This document shows positions 43,476 to 52,296 of a stretch of 64,000 bases of DNA, piece by piece. The stretch covers positions 37,208 through 101,207 of the forward strand of contig NZ_VLKI01000019.1 of the NCBI RefSeq assembly GCF_007830235.1, in the 5' to 3' direction. The notes beneath the pieces are model-generated. The model had not been told where the DNA came from. It worked only from the letters and a program-made list of their open reading frames with translations, and did no database searches. Both the position numbers and the translations under genes were made by a program. Position 1 is the first letter of the stretch, and each line of letters starts with the position of its first letter. This DNA is from Cytobacillus oceanisediminis (GTDB taxonomy: Bacteria; Bacillota; Bacilli; Bacillales; Cytobacillaceae).

Positions 43476-44273
43476 CTAATTCTTAAAAGGAACCACGGCT
43501 TTTCTTCGATAATAAATGACTAACAAACTACAAATAACCAACACAACGGAAATAAATTGTGCCATTCTTAACGTCTCCGTTAACATCAAACTGTCAGTTC
43601 GCATCCCTTCAACAAAGAAACGTCCAATAGAGTACCAAATAATATAAGACAAGAACAGCTCACCTTGACGTAGTTGGATTCTTCTTAATAAAATGAGAAT
43701 AATAAACCCAGCTAAATTCCAAATTGATTCATACAAAAAAGTCGGTTGATAATATTGCCCATTTATAAACATCTGATCAATAATGAAATCAGGCAACTGT
43801 AAATTCTCAAGAACTGCTCTTGTAACAGGTCCCCCGTAAGCTTCTTGGTTCATAAAGTTTCCCCATCGCCCGATTGCTTGCCCTAAAATAATACTAGGTG
43901 CTGCAATGTCAGCTAATTTCCAAAATGAAACGCCTCTTTTTTTAGCAAAGATAATAGCAGTAATGGTTGCACCAATCAGTGCTCCATGAATCGCAATCCC
44001 GCCTTCCCAAATCGCAACTATCTCACCTGGATTTTTCGAATAATACTCCCATTTAAAGATGACATAATAGATCCTTGCACTAATTAGAGCAATGGGTAGT
44101 GCCCACAGTAGTAAATCCGCAAAAATATCTTTATTTAAGCCTAACCGCTTGGCTTCTTTTGTTGCGAAATAGTATCCCAGAATAACTCCTAAACCTATGA
44201 TGATTCCGTACCAGTAGACAGTTAAAGGTCCGATTTCAAATGCAATTCGATCAATTGGTTGAATGGTGTCCAT
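43476..44273 (-). CDS. lgt: Prolipoprotein diacylglyceryl transferase (accessory copy)
   Basis: 265 residues with seven membrane segments. The Lgt signature [14 protein letters not shown] (about 135-148) and [14 protein letters not shown] are intact, so the enzyme is probably active. Lgt attaches the lipid to lipoprotein cysteines. Its position among copper genes and its own operator (site 3) suggest an accessory copy used when this regulon is on, rather than the housekeeping lgt of the genome. Confidence 0.93.
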   Translation of the reverse strand: MDTIQPIDRIAFEIGPLTVYWYGIIIGLGVILGYYFATKEAKRLGLNKDIFADLLLWALPIALISARIYYVIFKWEYYSKNPGEIVAIWEGGIAIHGALIGATITAIIFAKKRGVSFWKLADIAAPSIILGQAIGRWGNFMNQEAYGGPVTRAVLENLQLPDFIIDQMFINGQYYQPTFLYESIWNLAGFIILILLRRIQLRQGELFLSYIIWYSIGRFFVEGMRTDSLMLTETLRMAQFISVVLVICSLLVIYYRRKAVVPFKN

Positions 44274-44309
44274 CTGGTAAACAACCTCCTTTTTGTTTCT
44301 TTATTTGAG

Positions 44310-44353
44310 ATCTTACACGATAAATATGGAGGAAGTATGGAGGAAGTATGGAA
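44310..44353 (-). promoter_or_regulatory. Two-component operator-promoter, site 3 (lgt)
   Basis: Three half-sites in the plus-strand form TATGGAG, GAAG, TATGGAG, GAAG, TATGGAA at 44325-44353, each 11 bp apart, then nine bases to -10 TAAGAT (minus strand, 44310-44315). The clearest example of the repeat. Confidence 0.85.
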
Positions 44354-44439
44354 AGCTTCTACGGATTTTGCATTTTGAAGGACAAAGTGTTCGATTTAAA
44401 TTTTAGGCGTTCTAACTATCGGATAGGGGTGAAAGCAAA

Positions 44440-44602
44440 ATGGCAAACCGAAATGAAGAGTATAAAACAGGCGAACGAGTTCAGAAGCAGGCGGATACAC
44501 ATGTGAATCGGGTCAGGCAGAGATTTCAAACAAGGTGATGAATTCGCTGCGTGTCCAGTATCAGGTGGAGAAACCACTTGGAGACGAAAAGATAACAAAT
44601 AG
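44440..44602 (+). pseudogene. Small zinc-ribbon-like protein gene with two frameshifts
   Basis: Three frames combine to MANRNEEYKTGERV, EAGGYTCESGQAEI, then FKQGDEFAACPVSGGETTWR. The CxSG and CPxSG knuckles resemble short zinc-ribbon or YjzC-like proteins of bacilli. AGGGGTG upstream of the ATG. As read, translation stops after about 30 codons. Confidence 0.65.
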
Positions 44603-44671
44603 TTTATCGTTAACTTGTTTAAAGCCATCTAAATCAAGAAAATAATGGGAATAGAAAAAGCTTAGATTAAA

Positions 44672-44703
44672 GTAGACCTATTCAACATAATGAATAGGTC
44701 TAC
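44672..44703. terminator. Terminator of the ctaG-rr-hk operon
   Basis: GTAGACCTATTCA / TGAATAGGTCTAC perfect 13-bp stem, T-rich on the minus strand. Confidence 0.88.
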
Positions 44704-44709
44704 ACTTCA

Positions 44710-44910
44710 TTAATCTTTTAAAAGTCGTTTTCTCTCTTCGAATTCTTCTGCATCAATTTCTCCCTGGGCAAAGCGCTCTTTTAAAATAGCAAGAGCATTA
44801 TTGGCTTTGTTTTCAAATGGTTTCATAATTAGTAAAACAAAACCATAAATCGCAAACCCAAGGACGATGATATAAAATAACATATTCAACATCATACCTA
44901 ATCCCATCAT
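44710..44910 (-). CDS. SHOCT-domain membrane protein
   Basis: 66 residues: one membrane helix (MLNMLFYIIVLGFAIYGFV) and a C-terminal SHOCT motif (ALAILKERFAQGEIDAEEFE). SHOCT segments are short oligomerisation motifs. Last gene of the operon before the terminator. Small SHOCT proteins are frequent next to copper genes in bacilli. Confidence 0.85.
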   Translation of the reverse strand: MMGLGMMLNMLFYIIVLGFAIYGFVLLIMKPFENKANNALAILKERFAQGEIDAEEFEERKRLLKD

Positions 44911-44927
44911 CTTCCTATCACTCCTTA

Positions 44928-46124
44928 TTAATGTTCATTTGATTTATGGTTAATACCTTTACCTTTGTCTGCTAACTGACTCCAATTTCCGCCGGAATCT
45001 TCAGAGATATAGATATCTTTTTCAAACGTTGTAAATACCATTTGATTCTCATTTGCTGGATTGACCACGATGTAACCAACTGCATTTTCTCCGCTTAATG
45101 AAGGGATGGAAATCGCTGTTTGCTCTTTTGTTTCAAAATTAAACTTTGACAGTGTGATCTCATTAGAAACACTTCCTGCAAAGAGTTCACCTTTATCTGA
45201 AAATGATACTGCTGTAGTAGGTGTGTCAGAAATTTCTTCAAATGATTGACCGTAATCTGTTGATACAAAGATTCCTTCATTTGTTCCTAAAGCTACTATC
45301 TTTTCATCGTTAGGATGAACTGCTATTGACGATAACTTACCAGCTATCCCCTTCATCTCACTTTTTGTCCATGTTTTCGTATCATCTATGGAGTAATACA
45401 ATCCTGTATCATCCATTCTTGAGTTCGCCTGTGGATTAAATACATAAATCGCATGTGAATTATACCCAACAGCCATCCCATGGAAATCAATTTCTTGATA
45501 CAGGTCTAAAATTTCTAGGTTTTTGCCCATATCATTGGACTTGACTACACCAAACGGATTTTTTAAGGATGAACCAGGACCTGGGTGTCCACTGCTGTAA
45601 AATCCATCATTCACCATGGAGAATCCCATATAGTCATGTTTTTCTCCCTCAGCATTTCCCCACTTGCCTTTTTTAAAGACTTTCAAGCCAGCATGCGCAG
45701 GTACGTAAATTTCAGATCCATCGCTTGTAATACCTAAACCATGAATATGCATAAACTCAACATTTTCTTCTTTTTCTTCACCAGCCGCATCCCCACTTGA
45801 TAATGAGAATATCCCCGTTACCATTAAAGCTAATAATGCTAGAGCTGAAACCCATTGACTAACTTTCAACCATTTTTGTAGCTTGTCCCTTTTGATCCGC
45901 CCTTCTTGTTTCTTAACATTAACAGCCTTTAATCGATTTCTGATGGAAAATAATAAAATGATTCCAACAACCAATAAAATGGCTGAACTAACTAGACCAT
46001 AGTTTAAAAATGTATTTGCAGCAATCTCTTGCTGGTGTTCCTCCTCAGACCCATGTGCAAATGCAGAAACTGGAATTGTAAAAAGTGTTAAGACCAAGAA
46101 TGTAAATAAAGCTTTTAAATTCAT
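44928..46124 (-). CDS. F510_1955-type protein with sortilin/YCF48-like repeats
   Basis: 398 residues. A cleaved signal (ending FAHGS), one membrane segment (about 40-60), a second (about 90-110), then an extracellular repeat domain from 125: HIHGLGITSDGSEIYVPAHA, FSMVNDGFYSSGHPGPGSS, and Asp-box-like blocks YSIDDTKTWTKS, STDYGQSFEEIS and SEDSGGNWSQLA. These blocks mark a beta-propeller. Annotated elsewhere as glycosyl hydrolase-like, but no catalytic residues can be claimed. Its paralogue is at 1-348. Confidence 0.82.
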   Translation of the reverse strand: MNLKALFTFLVLTLFTIPVSAFAHGSEEEHQQEIAANTFLNYGLVSSAILLVVGIILLFSIRNRLKAVNVKKQEGRIKRDKLQKWLKVSQWVSALALLALMVTGIFSLSSGDAAGEEKEENVEFMHIHGLGITSDGSEIYVPAHAGLKVFKKGKWGNAEGEKHDYMGFSMVNDGFYSSGHPGPGSSLKNPFGVVKSNDMGKNLEILDLYQEIDFHGMAVGYNSHAIYVFNPQANSRMDDTGLYYSIDDTKTWTKSEMKGIAGKLSSIAVHPNDEKIVALGTNEGIFVSTDYGQSFEEISDTPTTAVSFSDKGELFAGSVSNEITLSKFNFETKEQTAISIPSLSGENAVGYIVVNPANENQMVFTTFEKDIYISEDSGGNWSQLADKGKGINHKSNEH

Positions 46125-46128
46125 TGTA

Positions 46129-46326
46129 TTATCTCCTCTTTTTAATCAATAATAGATAGGATACCCCGGCTAAAAGAATCGGAACTCCCATCCATAAACA
46201 AATTTGAACAAACGTTTTTATATAAACACTTAGATCCTGCTGAAACATCATAGACCCAGACATTGTTAAACAGACAAGACCTAGCACGATTAATAAAATG
46301 GACATTAAAACTTCCATCTTTTTCAC
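46129..46326 (-). CDS. 65-residue two-helix membrane protein
   Basis: Two membrane helices (about 7-28 and 38-60) with a polar loop, ending KKRR. Starts inside the histidine kinase stop region (4-bp overlap), so it is translationally coupled to the kinase. It may be an accessory to the sensor; no family recognised. Confidence 0.65.
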   Translation of the reverse strand: MKKMEVLMSILLIVLGLVCLTMSGSMMFQQDLSVYIKTFVQICLWMGVPILLAGVSYLLLIKKRR

Positions 46327-47729
46327 TGAGCATCCCCCTTAGAAATTGGGAATATAAGTTCAAAACACGTTCCTTTCCCAACGTCACTTTTCACCGATAT
46401 GGTGCCATTTTGAAGTTCGACAAGTTGTTTAACGATTGCTAAACCTAGTCCGGATCCCCCGAATTCTCTTGATCTGGATTTTTCAACCCGGTAAAACCGC
46501 TCAAATAAATACGGAACATCTTCATTAGGGATTCCAATCCCGGTATCTTCGACCGTTAATTTTACACGATCTGGATCACTGGTCAGTTTTATATTTATCG
46601 TACCTTTTTCTGTATACCGGATGGCATTTTCGATTAAATTAATAACGATTTGTTCCATCCTTAATCCATCTGCATAAATGGTTGGAAGATGATATACTTT
46701 GTTAAATTCCAGCTGTAATCTTTTTTCCTGAGCTTTGATTTTTGTTTTTAATAGTGCGTTTTCAACCACTTCAATCAAATCAATTTCTTCGAAATGTAAA
46801 GCTAACTTTCCTTCTTCCATTTTGGATAATTCAAATAAATCTTGAACTAACTTTGACATTCTGCCTGCTTCTTGTTGAATGATTTGTAGATACTGTCTTT
46901 TTTCATCTTCAGTTCGGTAAAGATTGTTTTCTAATGCATTCGCATAACCCTCTAAATACGTGATAGGTGTCCGCAATTCATGGGAAATGTTCGCGAAAAA
47001 TTCTCGCCGATTTGAACGGTATCTGTGTAATTCAACAGCTAAATCATTAATGGCAGTGGCTAAAGAGCCGATTTCATCTTTTGTTGAGCTAGAAATTCTT
47101 GTGTTTAAATCACCTTTTGCAATTTTCCTTGTTGCTTTTTCCATTTCTAAAAGCGGATTTGATAACTTACGTGAAACAATGAATGTAAATCCAAAGGCTA
47201 AGAAAACAGCCCCTGTTCCTGCCAAAACCACTGATTTTTTTATTATTTCAAGCGATTGATACATATCCTCAACTGACGCCAAAACAAAAATCCCGCCAAG
47301 AAAACGTTCCTGTGAAATGATCGGTCTACCAACACTTAAGTAGCGCCTTTTGCTAATTTTATCGTAATATTCCTTCTGAACGAGTGCATCACTAACCAAC
47401 AGGGATAAATCGTCTGCGTTGATTCTTTCTCCTTTTGGTAAGCTTGGGAGTCCGGAATTCGCAACAACTATTCCTTGTTCATTAACGATCACGATTTCTT
47501 GGTCGGTCATAGTTGCCAGCAACTCAAACATGTTAAGGATATCTTTTTCTTCGAGTGATGTGATCGAGCTTGCATAACGACTTGATAATTCGTTAATTTG
47601 CTCTTGCACTTTATTAAAATAAAATCCAGTAAAAATCTGATTCATAATAAAGCCAAGCGGAAGCAAAATGGCTAAAACAAGAAATAAAATACTCGTCCCT
47701 AATTTAACGACGATGCTATTCCACTTCAT
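46323..47729 (-). CDS. Membrane sensor histidine kinase of the copper/redox block
   Basis: 468 residues. TM1 (about 12-33), an extracellular sensor domain of about 130 residues, TM2 (about 166-185), HAMP (to 240), HisKA with FFANISHELRTPITYLEG (H250), and HATPase_c with NLIENAIRYT (N box), DTGIGIP (G1) and GLGLAIVKQLV (G2). It phosphorylates the response regulator encoded just upstream, whose stop overlaps its ATG. The signal is unknown; copper or thiol stress is inferred from neighbours. Confidence 0.93.
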   Translation of the reverse strand: MKWNSIVVKLGTSILFLVLAILLPLGFIMNQIFTGFYFNKVQEQINELSSRYASSITSLEEKDILNMFELLATMTDQEIVIVNEQGIVVANSGLPSLPKGERINADDLSLLVSDALVQKEYYDKISKRRYLSVGRPIISQERFLGGIFVLASVEDMYQSLEIIKKSVVLAGTGAVFLAFGFTFIVSRKLSNPLLEMEKATRKIAKGDLNTRISSSTKDEIGSLATAINDLAVELHRYRSNRREFFANISHELRTPITYLEGYANALENNLYRTEDEKRQYLQIIQQEAGRMSKLVQDLFELSKMEEGKLALHFEEIDLIEVVENALLKTKIKAQEKRLQLEFNKVYHLPTIYADGLRMEQIVINLIENAIRYTEKGTINIKLTSDPDRVKLTVEDTGIGIPNEDVPYLFERFYRVEKSRSREFGGSGLGLAIVKQLVELQNGTISVKSDVGKGTCFELIFPISKGDAQ

Positions 47730-48433
47730 TGCGCTTCTTCAGGAGCCTGAAACTTATAACCCCTCCCCCAGACTGTTTTTATTGGATTAAATGATAGGTT
47801 ATTTTTTCTAAACTTTTCTCTGACATTTTTGACATGTGAATCTACCGTGCGAATATCTAAAACGCCGTGAATGCCCCATATGTGATCAAGTAACATATCG
47901 CGTGTAAAGGTTATTCTTGGATTTAATACGAGAAGCTGAATAAGATCAAATTCTTTTGGTGTTACTTCTAAAAGATCATTCTTAATAAAGACTTGTCTTT
48001 GATTTTGATCAATTTTTAATTCGGAAATTTCAATTATCCCTTCTGATTGAGGGTTTGATTCAGATGATAGGGTTGAACGTCTGATAAGCGCTTTAGATCT
48101 TGCAAGCAACTCTTCTGGGTTAAAGGGCTTTACAAGATAATCGTCTGCTCCAACAGTAAACCCCTGAACTTTATCTTTTACATCTCCACGCGCAGTAAGC
48201 ATAAGGATTGGCACTTGACTCGTTTCTCTTATCTTTTTGCATACTTGCCAACCATCCAAATCTGGCATCATCAAGTCTAATATCACCAAGTCCACCATTT
48301 CTTTTTTTAGAACGTCTAAAGCTTCTATTCCACTTCCCGCTTCTTTTATGTCAAAGCGGGAAGAGAGTTGAATGTTGAGTAATTGCCTCATGTTCCATTC
48401 ATCATCAACAACGAGGATTTTTTCTTTTTTCAT
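47726..48433 (-). CDS. OmpR/PhoB-family response regulator
   Basis: 235 residues. The receiver domain has the acidic pair VVDDEW, phosphoacceptor Asp in VILDLMMPDLDG (about D53), Thr in MLTARG and Lys in LVKPFNPEEL. The C-terminal winged helix has DIRTVDSHVKNVREKF as recognition helix. Members bind tandem half-sites about 11 bp apart, which is what the five promoters of this block show. Coupled to ctaG by a TGATG overlap and to the kinase by ATGA. Confidence 0.93.
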   Translation of the reverse strand: MKKEKILVVDDEWNMRQLLNIQLSSRFDIKEAGSGIEALDVLKKEMVDLVILDLMMPDLDGWQVCKKIRETSQVPILMLTARGDVKDKVQGFTVGADDYLVKPFNPEELLARSKALIRRSTLSSESNPQSEGIIEISELKIDQNQRQVFIKNDLLEVTPKEFDLIQLLVLNPRITFTRDMLLDHIWGIHGVLDIRTVDSHVKNVREKFRKNNLSFNPIKTVWGRGYKFQAPEEAQ

Positions 48434-49332
48434 CACTGATTCACACCCCCTGATACGGATTTATCTGGAAAATCATCTTTTAACCTTTCTTTCCTTGCCC
48501 ATTTAAAGAAAAGATAACCGATCATTGTTCCAAATACCAATTCTTGAATGACTTTCATAATGATTCCACCTGTTTGTTGGTCATCTATGGGTGGAAGGAG
48601 GTCCAGTAATTCTGGCGTACCAGCGTAAACAGTATAAAACGGCTCATTCGAAAAAATAATTAAGGCACAAGCAGGAGTAAGTAGAATTCCTGCCCCAAAA
48701 ATATAGCCGATTTTTTGGACTTCTGACAGTCGATTTAATTCCTCAATCACTGGAATGAGCGGTATCCACATAAACAATGCTGTAACGGTTAAAGTTATAT
48801 GGGCTAGGTTATGCAGAATATTATTTGATACTACCTCATTAAATATTTGGGGTATATGATAGAACGAAAACAGTACATTAAATAAAAGTAATGGAATCAA
48901 AGGTTTTTTTAGAAATCTGATGATTTTAACTTTTAATCCAAGCCGAAAAATTGGTTCAGCAAACCGGTTTGGTAAACTTAACAAAAGTAATGGAGGCAAT
49001 ACAATATAAATTAAAGATTGCTCCAACATATGAGCGCTAAATAAATAATGATCTCCAAGAACATGCAGAGGACTCCCTAATGCAAGATAGAATACAAGTA
49101 GCGCTAAAAAGAAATACGAAAATTTCTTTCTGAAATCTTGTTCCTTTTTAAATTGAAGAATGTACATTACTAAAACGAAAACCAGAACTCCTGCTAAAAT
49201 AAGATTCCAATGACCAATTAAATCAATCACCGTGCTATGTTCAACTGTTCCATTGTGGGCAGAAACATGTGTTACTGGGTTAATAAAAAAATAAAAAATT
49301 AAAAGACCAACTAAAAGCCAAATCTGTTTCAT
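48433..49332 (-). CDS. ctaG: CtaG (caa3-type oxidase assembly factor) family protein
   Basis: 299 residues with about seven membrane segments after an N-terminal helix. CtaG_caa3 blocks are YLALGSPLHVLGDHYLFSAHMLEQ, MLPPLLLL-type stretch (IVLPPLLLLSLP), LHNLAHITLTVTALFMWIPL and LTPACALIIFSNEP. The His residues may carry copper. In Bacillus, CtaG is needed for cytochrome oxidase copper-centre assembly; this copy belongs to the copper regulon. First gene of ctaG-RR-HK-small-F510-SHOCT, with operator site 4 in front. Confidence 0.88.
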   Translation of the reverse strand: MKQIWLLVGLLIFYFFINPVTHVSAHNGTVEHSTVIDLIGHWNLILAGVLVFVLVMYILQFKKEQDFRKKFSYFFLALLVFYLALGSPLHVLGDHYLFSAHMLEQSLIYIVLPPLLLLSLPNRFAEPIFRLGLKVKIIRFLKKPLIPLLLFNVLFSFYHIPQIFNEVVSNNILHNLAHITLTVTALFMWIPLIPVIEELNRLSEVQKIGYIFGAGILLTPACALIIFSNEPFYTVYAGTPELLDLLPPIDDQQTGGIIMKVIQELVFGTMIGYLFFKWARKERLKDDFPDKSVSGGVNQ

Positions 49333-49358
49333 AACACTTTACCTCTTTTACACTATTA

Positions 49359-49391
49359 TCTTTAACATGTAAATTTGAAAAAAATAGGAAG
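49359..49391 (-). promoter_or_regulatory. Two-component operator-promoter, site 4 (ctaG operon)
   Basis: CTTCCTA-N4-TTTCAAA (49374-49391), the most divergent copy, nine bases, -10 TAAAGA (49359-49364). It controls the operon that encodes the regulator, implying autoregulation. Confidence 0.7.
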
Positions 49392-49395
49392 AATT

Positions 49396-50130
49396 TTATA
49401 TTGTCCAATAGGTAATTGTATCTAACACTCCTAAAATTACCATGATAACCCCAGCAACTCTTTGTACATAAAAGCCAATCTTTCTCCCTTTTTTCATCAC
49501 CGTACCACTCCCTCCGTAAAACCAAATTAAAAACATGGCAATAAATAATGGAAGAGAAGTCCCAACTGCAAAAAGGCTAGGCAAAACTACCCCATATGAA
49601 GTTGATAGCACGACCGGCATTAATGTAATAAAAAATAGGACAAACATGGTTGGACAGAACCCCAAAGAAAAACTGATACCCATTAAAAATGAACCCAGGT
49701 TCCCTTTTTTAAAAAATTGCTTTGGTAGCTCAAATAGTGTTAGCGTCCAATTCATTTTGATCAATCCCATCATGAAAATCCCCACAATAACAAACATAGG
49801 ACCAATGATTTTTCGAAACCATGGAAAATAAACAGTTAGCTCTCTTGGAAACTCTCTTCCCAAAAACCATACGAGAAGACCCAGACCCGTAAAAACAACA
49901 ATTTTTCCTAACGTAAAGAAGAAGACATCCATCCATGCGAGTCCTTTTTGAAGCGATTTGTTTCCATAAAGAGTAATGGCACCAATATTTCCCGAAAACT
50001 GGCAGGGTGCCATAGCACCAACAACTCCAATAAGAAAAGCAAATAGAATGGGTATACTCTCAAAGCTACGTGCAAAATTTATTAAAGGTTGAGTCAACAC
50101 ATTACTAATCTGACTAAAAAACTCATACAT
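49396..50130 (-). CDS. CcdA/DsbD-like (SafE-type) membrane protein
   Basis: 244 residues with six or seven membrane segments. Cysteines sit in the paired positions of this family: GAMAPCQFSGNIGA in the first half and FSLGFCPTMFVLFF in the second. CcdA-type proteins move electrons from cytoplasmic thioredoxin to outside thiols; close relatives in copper loci are called sulfite exporter TauE/SafE family and may handle copper. Own promoter with operator site 5. Confidence 0.85.
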   Translation of the reverse strand: MYEFFSQISNVLTQPLINFARSFESIPILFAFLIGVVGAMAPCQFSGNIGAITLYGNKSLQKGLAWMDVFFFTLGKIVVFTGLGLLVWFLGREFPRELTVYFPWFRKIIGPMFVIVGIFMMGLIKMNWTLTLFELPKQFFKKGNLGSFLMGISFSLGFCPTMFVLFFITLMPVVLSTSYGVVLPSLFAVGTSLPLFIAMFLIWFYGGSGTVMKKGRKIGFYVQRVAGVIMVILGVLDTITYWTI

Positions 50131-50167
50131 CTTCTATCACCATTTCCTCAAATTCTTCCCTTTTATG

Positions 50168-50200
50168 ATCTTATTAAAAAAGTTTGGAGAAAATATGGAG
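50168..50200 (-). promoter_or_regulatory. Two-component operator-promoter, site 5 (CcdA/DsbD-like gene)
   Basis: CTCCATA-N4-CTCCAAA (50183-50200), nine bases, -10 TAAGAT (50168-50173). One base different from sites 1 and 2 in the operator. Confidence 0.82.
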
Positions 50201-50264
50201 ATAAAATGTTCAATATTGGGAAACATAACATGACCAAAATTTATAATTATTTGGGGTGTATAGG

Positions 50265-50363
50265 TTGGATGAGGTGTTGTATTTAATCGCTCTACTTGTT
50301 GGAATTTTTGGGGTTTGGAACATATGGAAATACAGTCAAAACAAGCGGAAAAAAGTAAAATAA
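50265..50363 (+). CDS. Possible 32-residue membrane peptide
   Basis: TTG start, MDEVLYLIALLVGIFGVWNI then a basic tail ending KRKKVK. One membrane helix. Ribosome site is weak (GGGGTGTATAGG). It ends 17 bp before the NhaC-like pseudogene, so it could be its leader. Low confidence. Confidence 0.35.
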   Translation: MDEVLYLIALLVGIFGVWNIWKYSQNKRKKVK

Positions 50364-50379
50364 AAAGATTGGGGTTCAA

Positions 50380-51532
50380 ATGATGTCTTTTGAAGATTGG
50401 TTACCAGTTATCCCTTCCCTTGCTGCCATTATTTTTTCGATTTGGACAAAACAAGTGATTCCATCACTGTTTATTGGATTATGGCTTGGGAGTTTATTAA
50501 ATACCAGGTCTTTTTTAGATTCCTTAAATGCCGCAGTCAGCTATATACTTGGAGTCTTTACAGACACTGGAAATTTAAATGTTCTGCTTTTTTTATATAT
50601 GTTTAGCGGATTGGTCGCTCTCATTCGCATTTCAGGGGGTGTACAAGCCTTCGCTGAAAGGATCGGAAATATATTAAAGGACCCAATCAAACCCTTTTGA
50701 TATCATGGGGGTTACTACCGATTACATTTATGGACTGTGGATTTCGGGTAGTTGCCGGAGGAGCCATCGTAAAACCACTGACAGAACGTTTTCATGTGGC
50801 AAAGGAGAGACTAGCTTATATGTTAAATAACTCTGCTAGCCCAGTGATTGTTTTAATTCCTTTTGCAACAACTTTTATCGGATATACCACGGGAGTTATC
50901 AATAAAGGAATGGACGCTGCTGGAGTTGAAGGCTCTTCATATTCTGTGTTTTTAAGTTCGCTGCCGTTTCATTTTTTTAGCTATTCATCCATTCTTATTG
51001 CTTTGTTATCGATTATACCAGCCCTTAACTTTCCATCCATGAAAGCATTAATACAAGAAAATCAAAAGGAAAAAACAAAGGATCCATTTTCAAAAAGTTC
51101 TCATTTTGCTTTTGAGTTTTCAAAAGAAATTTCCGATGTAAAAGAAAATAAACACAAGGCAGAAACAGCAAAAGACCAAATGGGTGTGGCAATGAAGGGA
51201 AACAAAATGGATCGCGGACATATGAAGATGGGGATGGAACATGAAAAACCTGCACTTAAACCTCGATTAATGAATCTCATTATTCCGATTATCATCCTTC
51301 TTCCATTAAGCTTCATTCTCATGTGGAATAGCGATGAACCATCTCGAATGATGTTGTTAGCCCTTATCATCACAACCATAAGCTCTGCGATTTTATACTT
51401 TTTTCAAGGAGCCCAGTTAAAGAAAATCACCAACCACTTTATTAAAGGTGGAAATAAATTAATGACTACGATAATTATCCTTGCGCTTGCATGGTCAATT
51501 TCTGACCTCTCACAAGATTTAGGCTTAATCAC
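50380..51532 (+). pseudogene. NhaC-family transporter gene, frameshifted and 3'-truncated by an IS fragment
   Basis: Frame 1 (50380-50700) runs from FEDWLPVIPSLAAIIFSIW to KDPIKPF and TGA. One missing T in the CCCTTTTGA run would join it to frame 2 (LISWGLLPITFMDCGFRVVA). Frame 2 continues through a Met/His-rich loop (KMDRGHMKMGMEHEKP) to SQDLGL, where IS3 sequence begins. The last third, including the final membrane helices, is missing. Na+/H+ antiporter-like or metal-linked transporter in its intact form. Confidence 0.82.
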
Positions 51533-52192
51533 GTTCGGCGTTGCACCAACGGTAATAGCCGCTTGCACTCACCTCAGCAACTTGGCAGAGATTGCGTGTA
51601 ACGCAATGTAAGTTATGCTTACGGATGGTTTGATTAATGAGCTCAAAGCGCTCGGAAGGCTTAAGACCTTACTTGCTTGCCTTTCGAGCGCTTCGAGCCT
51701 TTTTAGAAGTTCATTTTCCACTTCGAGGAGCTTGATACGAGCCTCAGCTCGACGCAACTTATCTTCTGCCGATCGTTCACCTGCATTCCTCCTGCCAGTG
51801 GCTTGTTTACCTCGCATTTCTTCAAGCAGCCATTCCCACCTAGAGCGGTGAATATCTGACGCCAACGCAACAGACACTTCTTTGGTTTGTCATGTCCAAT
51901 GGCATCTAAATGAAAGCCAGCCTCAAAGAAGATATCATTGGCGGTTGATCAGTGAGATACGCCTGTACTGAAGCGACTTTATAAGCCGGGGAATATGTGA
52001 TTGCAGTCTCCGACACACGTAGCACATTAGGGTTTCGCTCAAGTTGATTAATCTCTTGCGAACTGAATATTTTTGAAGCGCCTTTCGTTTTACCCATGAT
52101 TCAATACCTCGCTCAATTCCTCTAGTTCGATTAAAACATAAATGACCCGCAAGAGGGGCACTTTTTTCAAGATGTCCATCTTACGGGTCACA
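51533..52192 (-). mobile_element. Truncated IS3-family insertion sequence
   Basis: OrfA is present but frameshifted: MGKTKGASKIFSSQEINQLE (52097), then RRNAGERSAEDKLRRAEARI and LLEVENELLKRLEALERQ. Start of OrfB follows in another frame: FELINQTIRKHNLHCVTRNL, then EVSASGYYRWCNAERD, where it is cut. The outer end, TGTGACCCGTAAG on the minus strand at 52192, is followed by a hairpin (GACCCGTAAGA / TCTTGCGGGTC). The other end is lost in the NhaC gene. Confidence 0.82.
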
Positions 52193-52296
52193 GTTCAAAG
52201 GATGATCAGCAGCCTTGCCCCGTTTGTGATTATTTACTAAACAACCTGGCTGCATTATAATCCATTCGTTTGCGGGTGGTATCAGTTGTGCTACTA

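Noticed and set aside
44416..44628. Minus-strand frame over the zinc-ribbon-like pseudogene
   Set aside because: The plus strand gives a coherent family protein after two frame corrections; the minus frame does not.
50690..50705. TGA in the NhaC-like gene as selenocysteine or programmed frameshift
   Set aside because: The frame after the TGA does not continue the protein; a single missing T does. No slippery heptamer with a stem-loop was seen.
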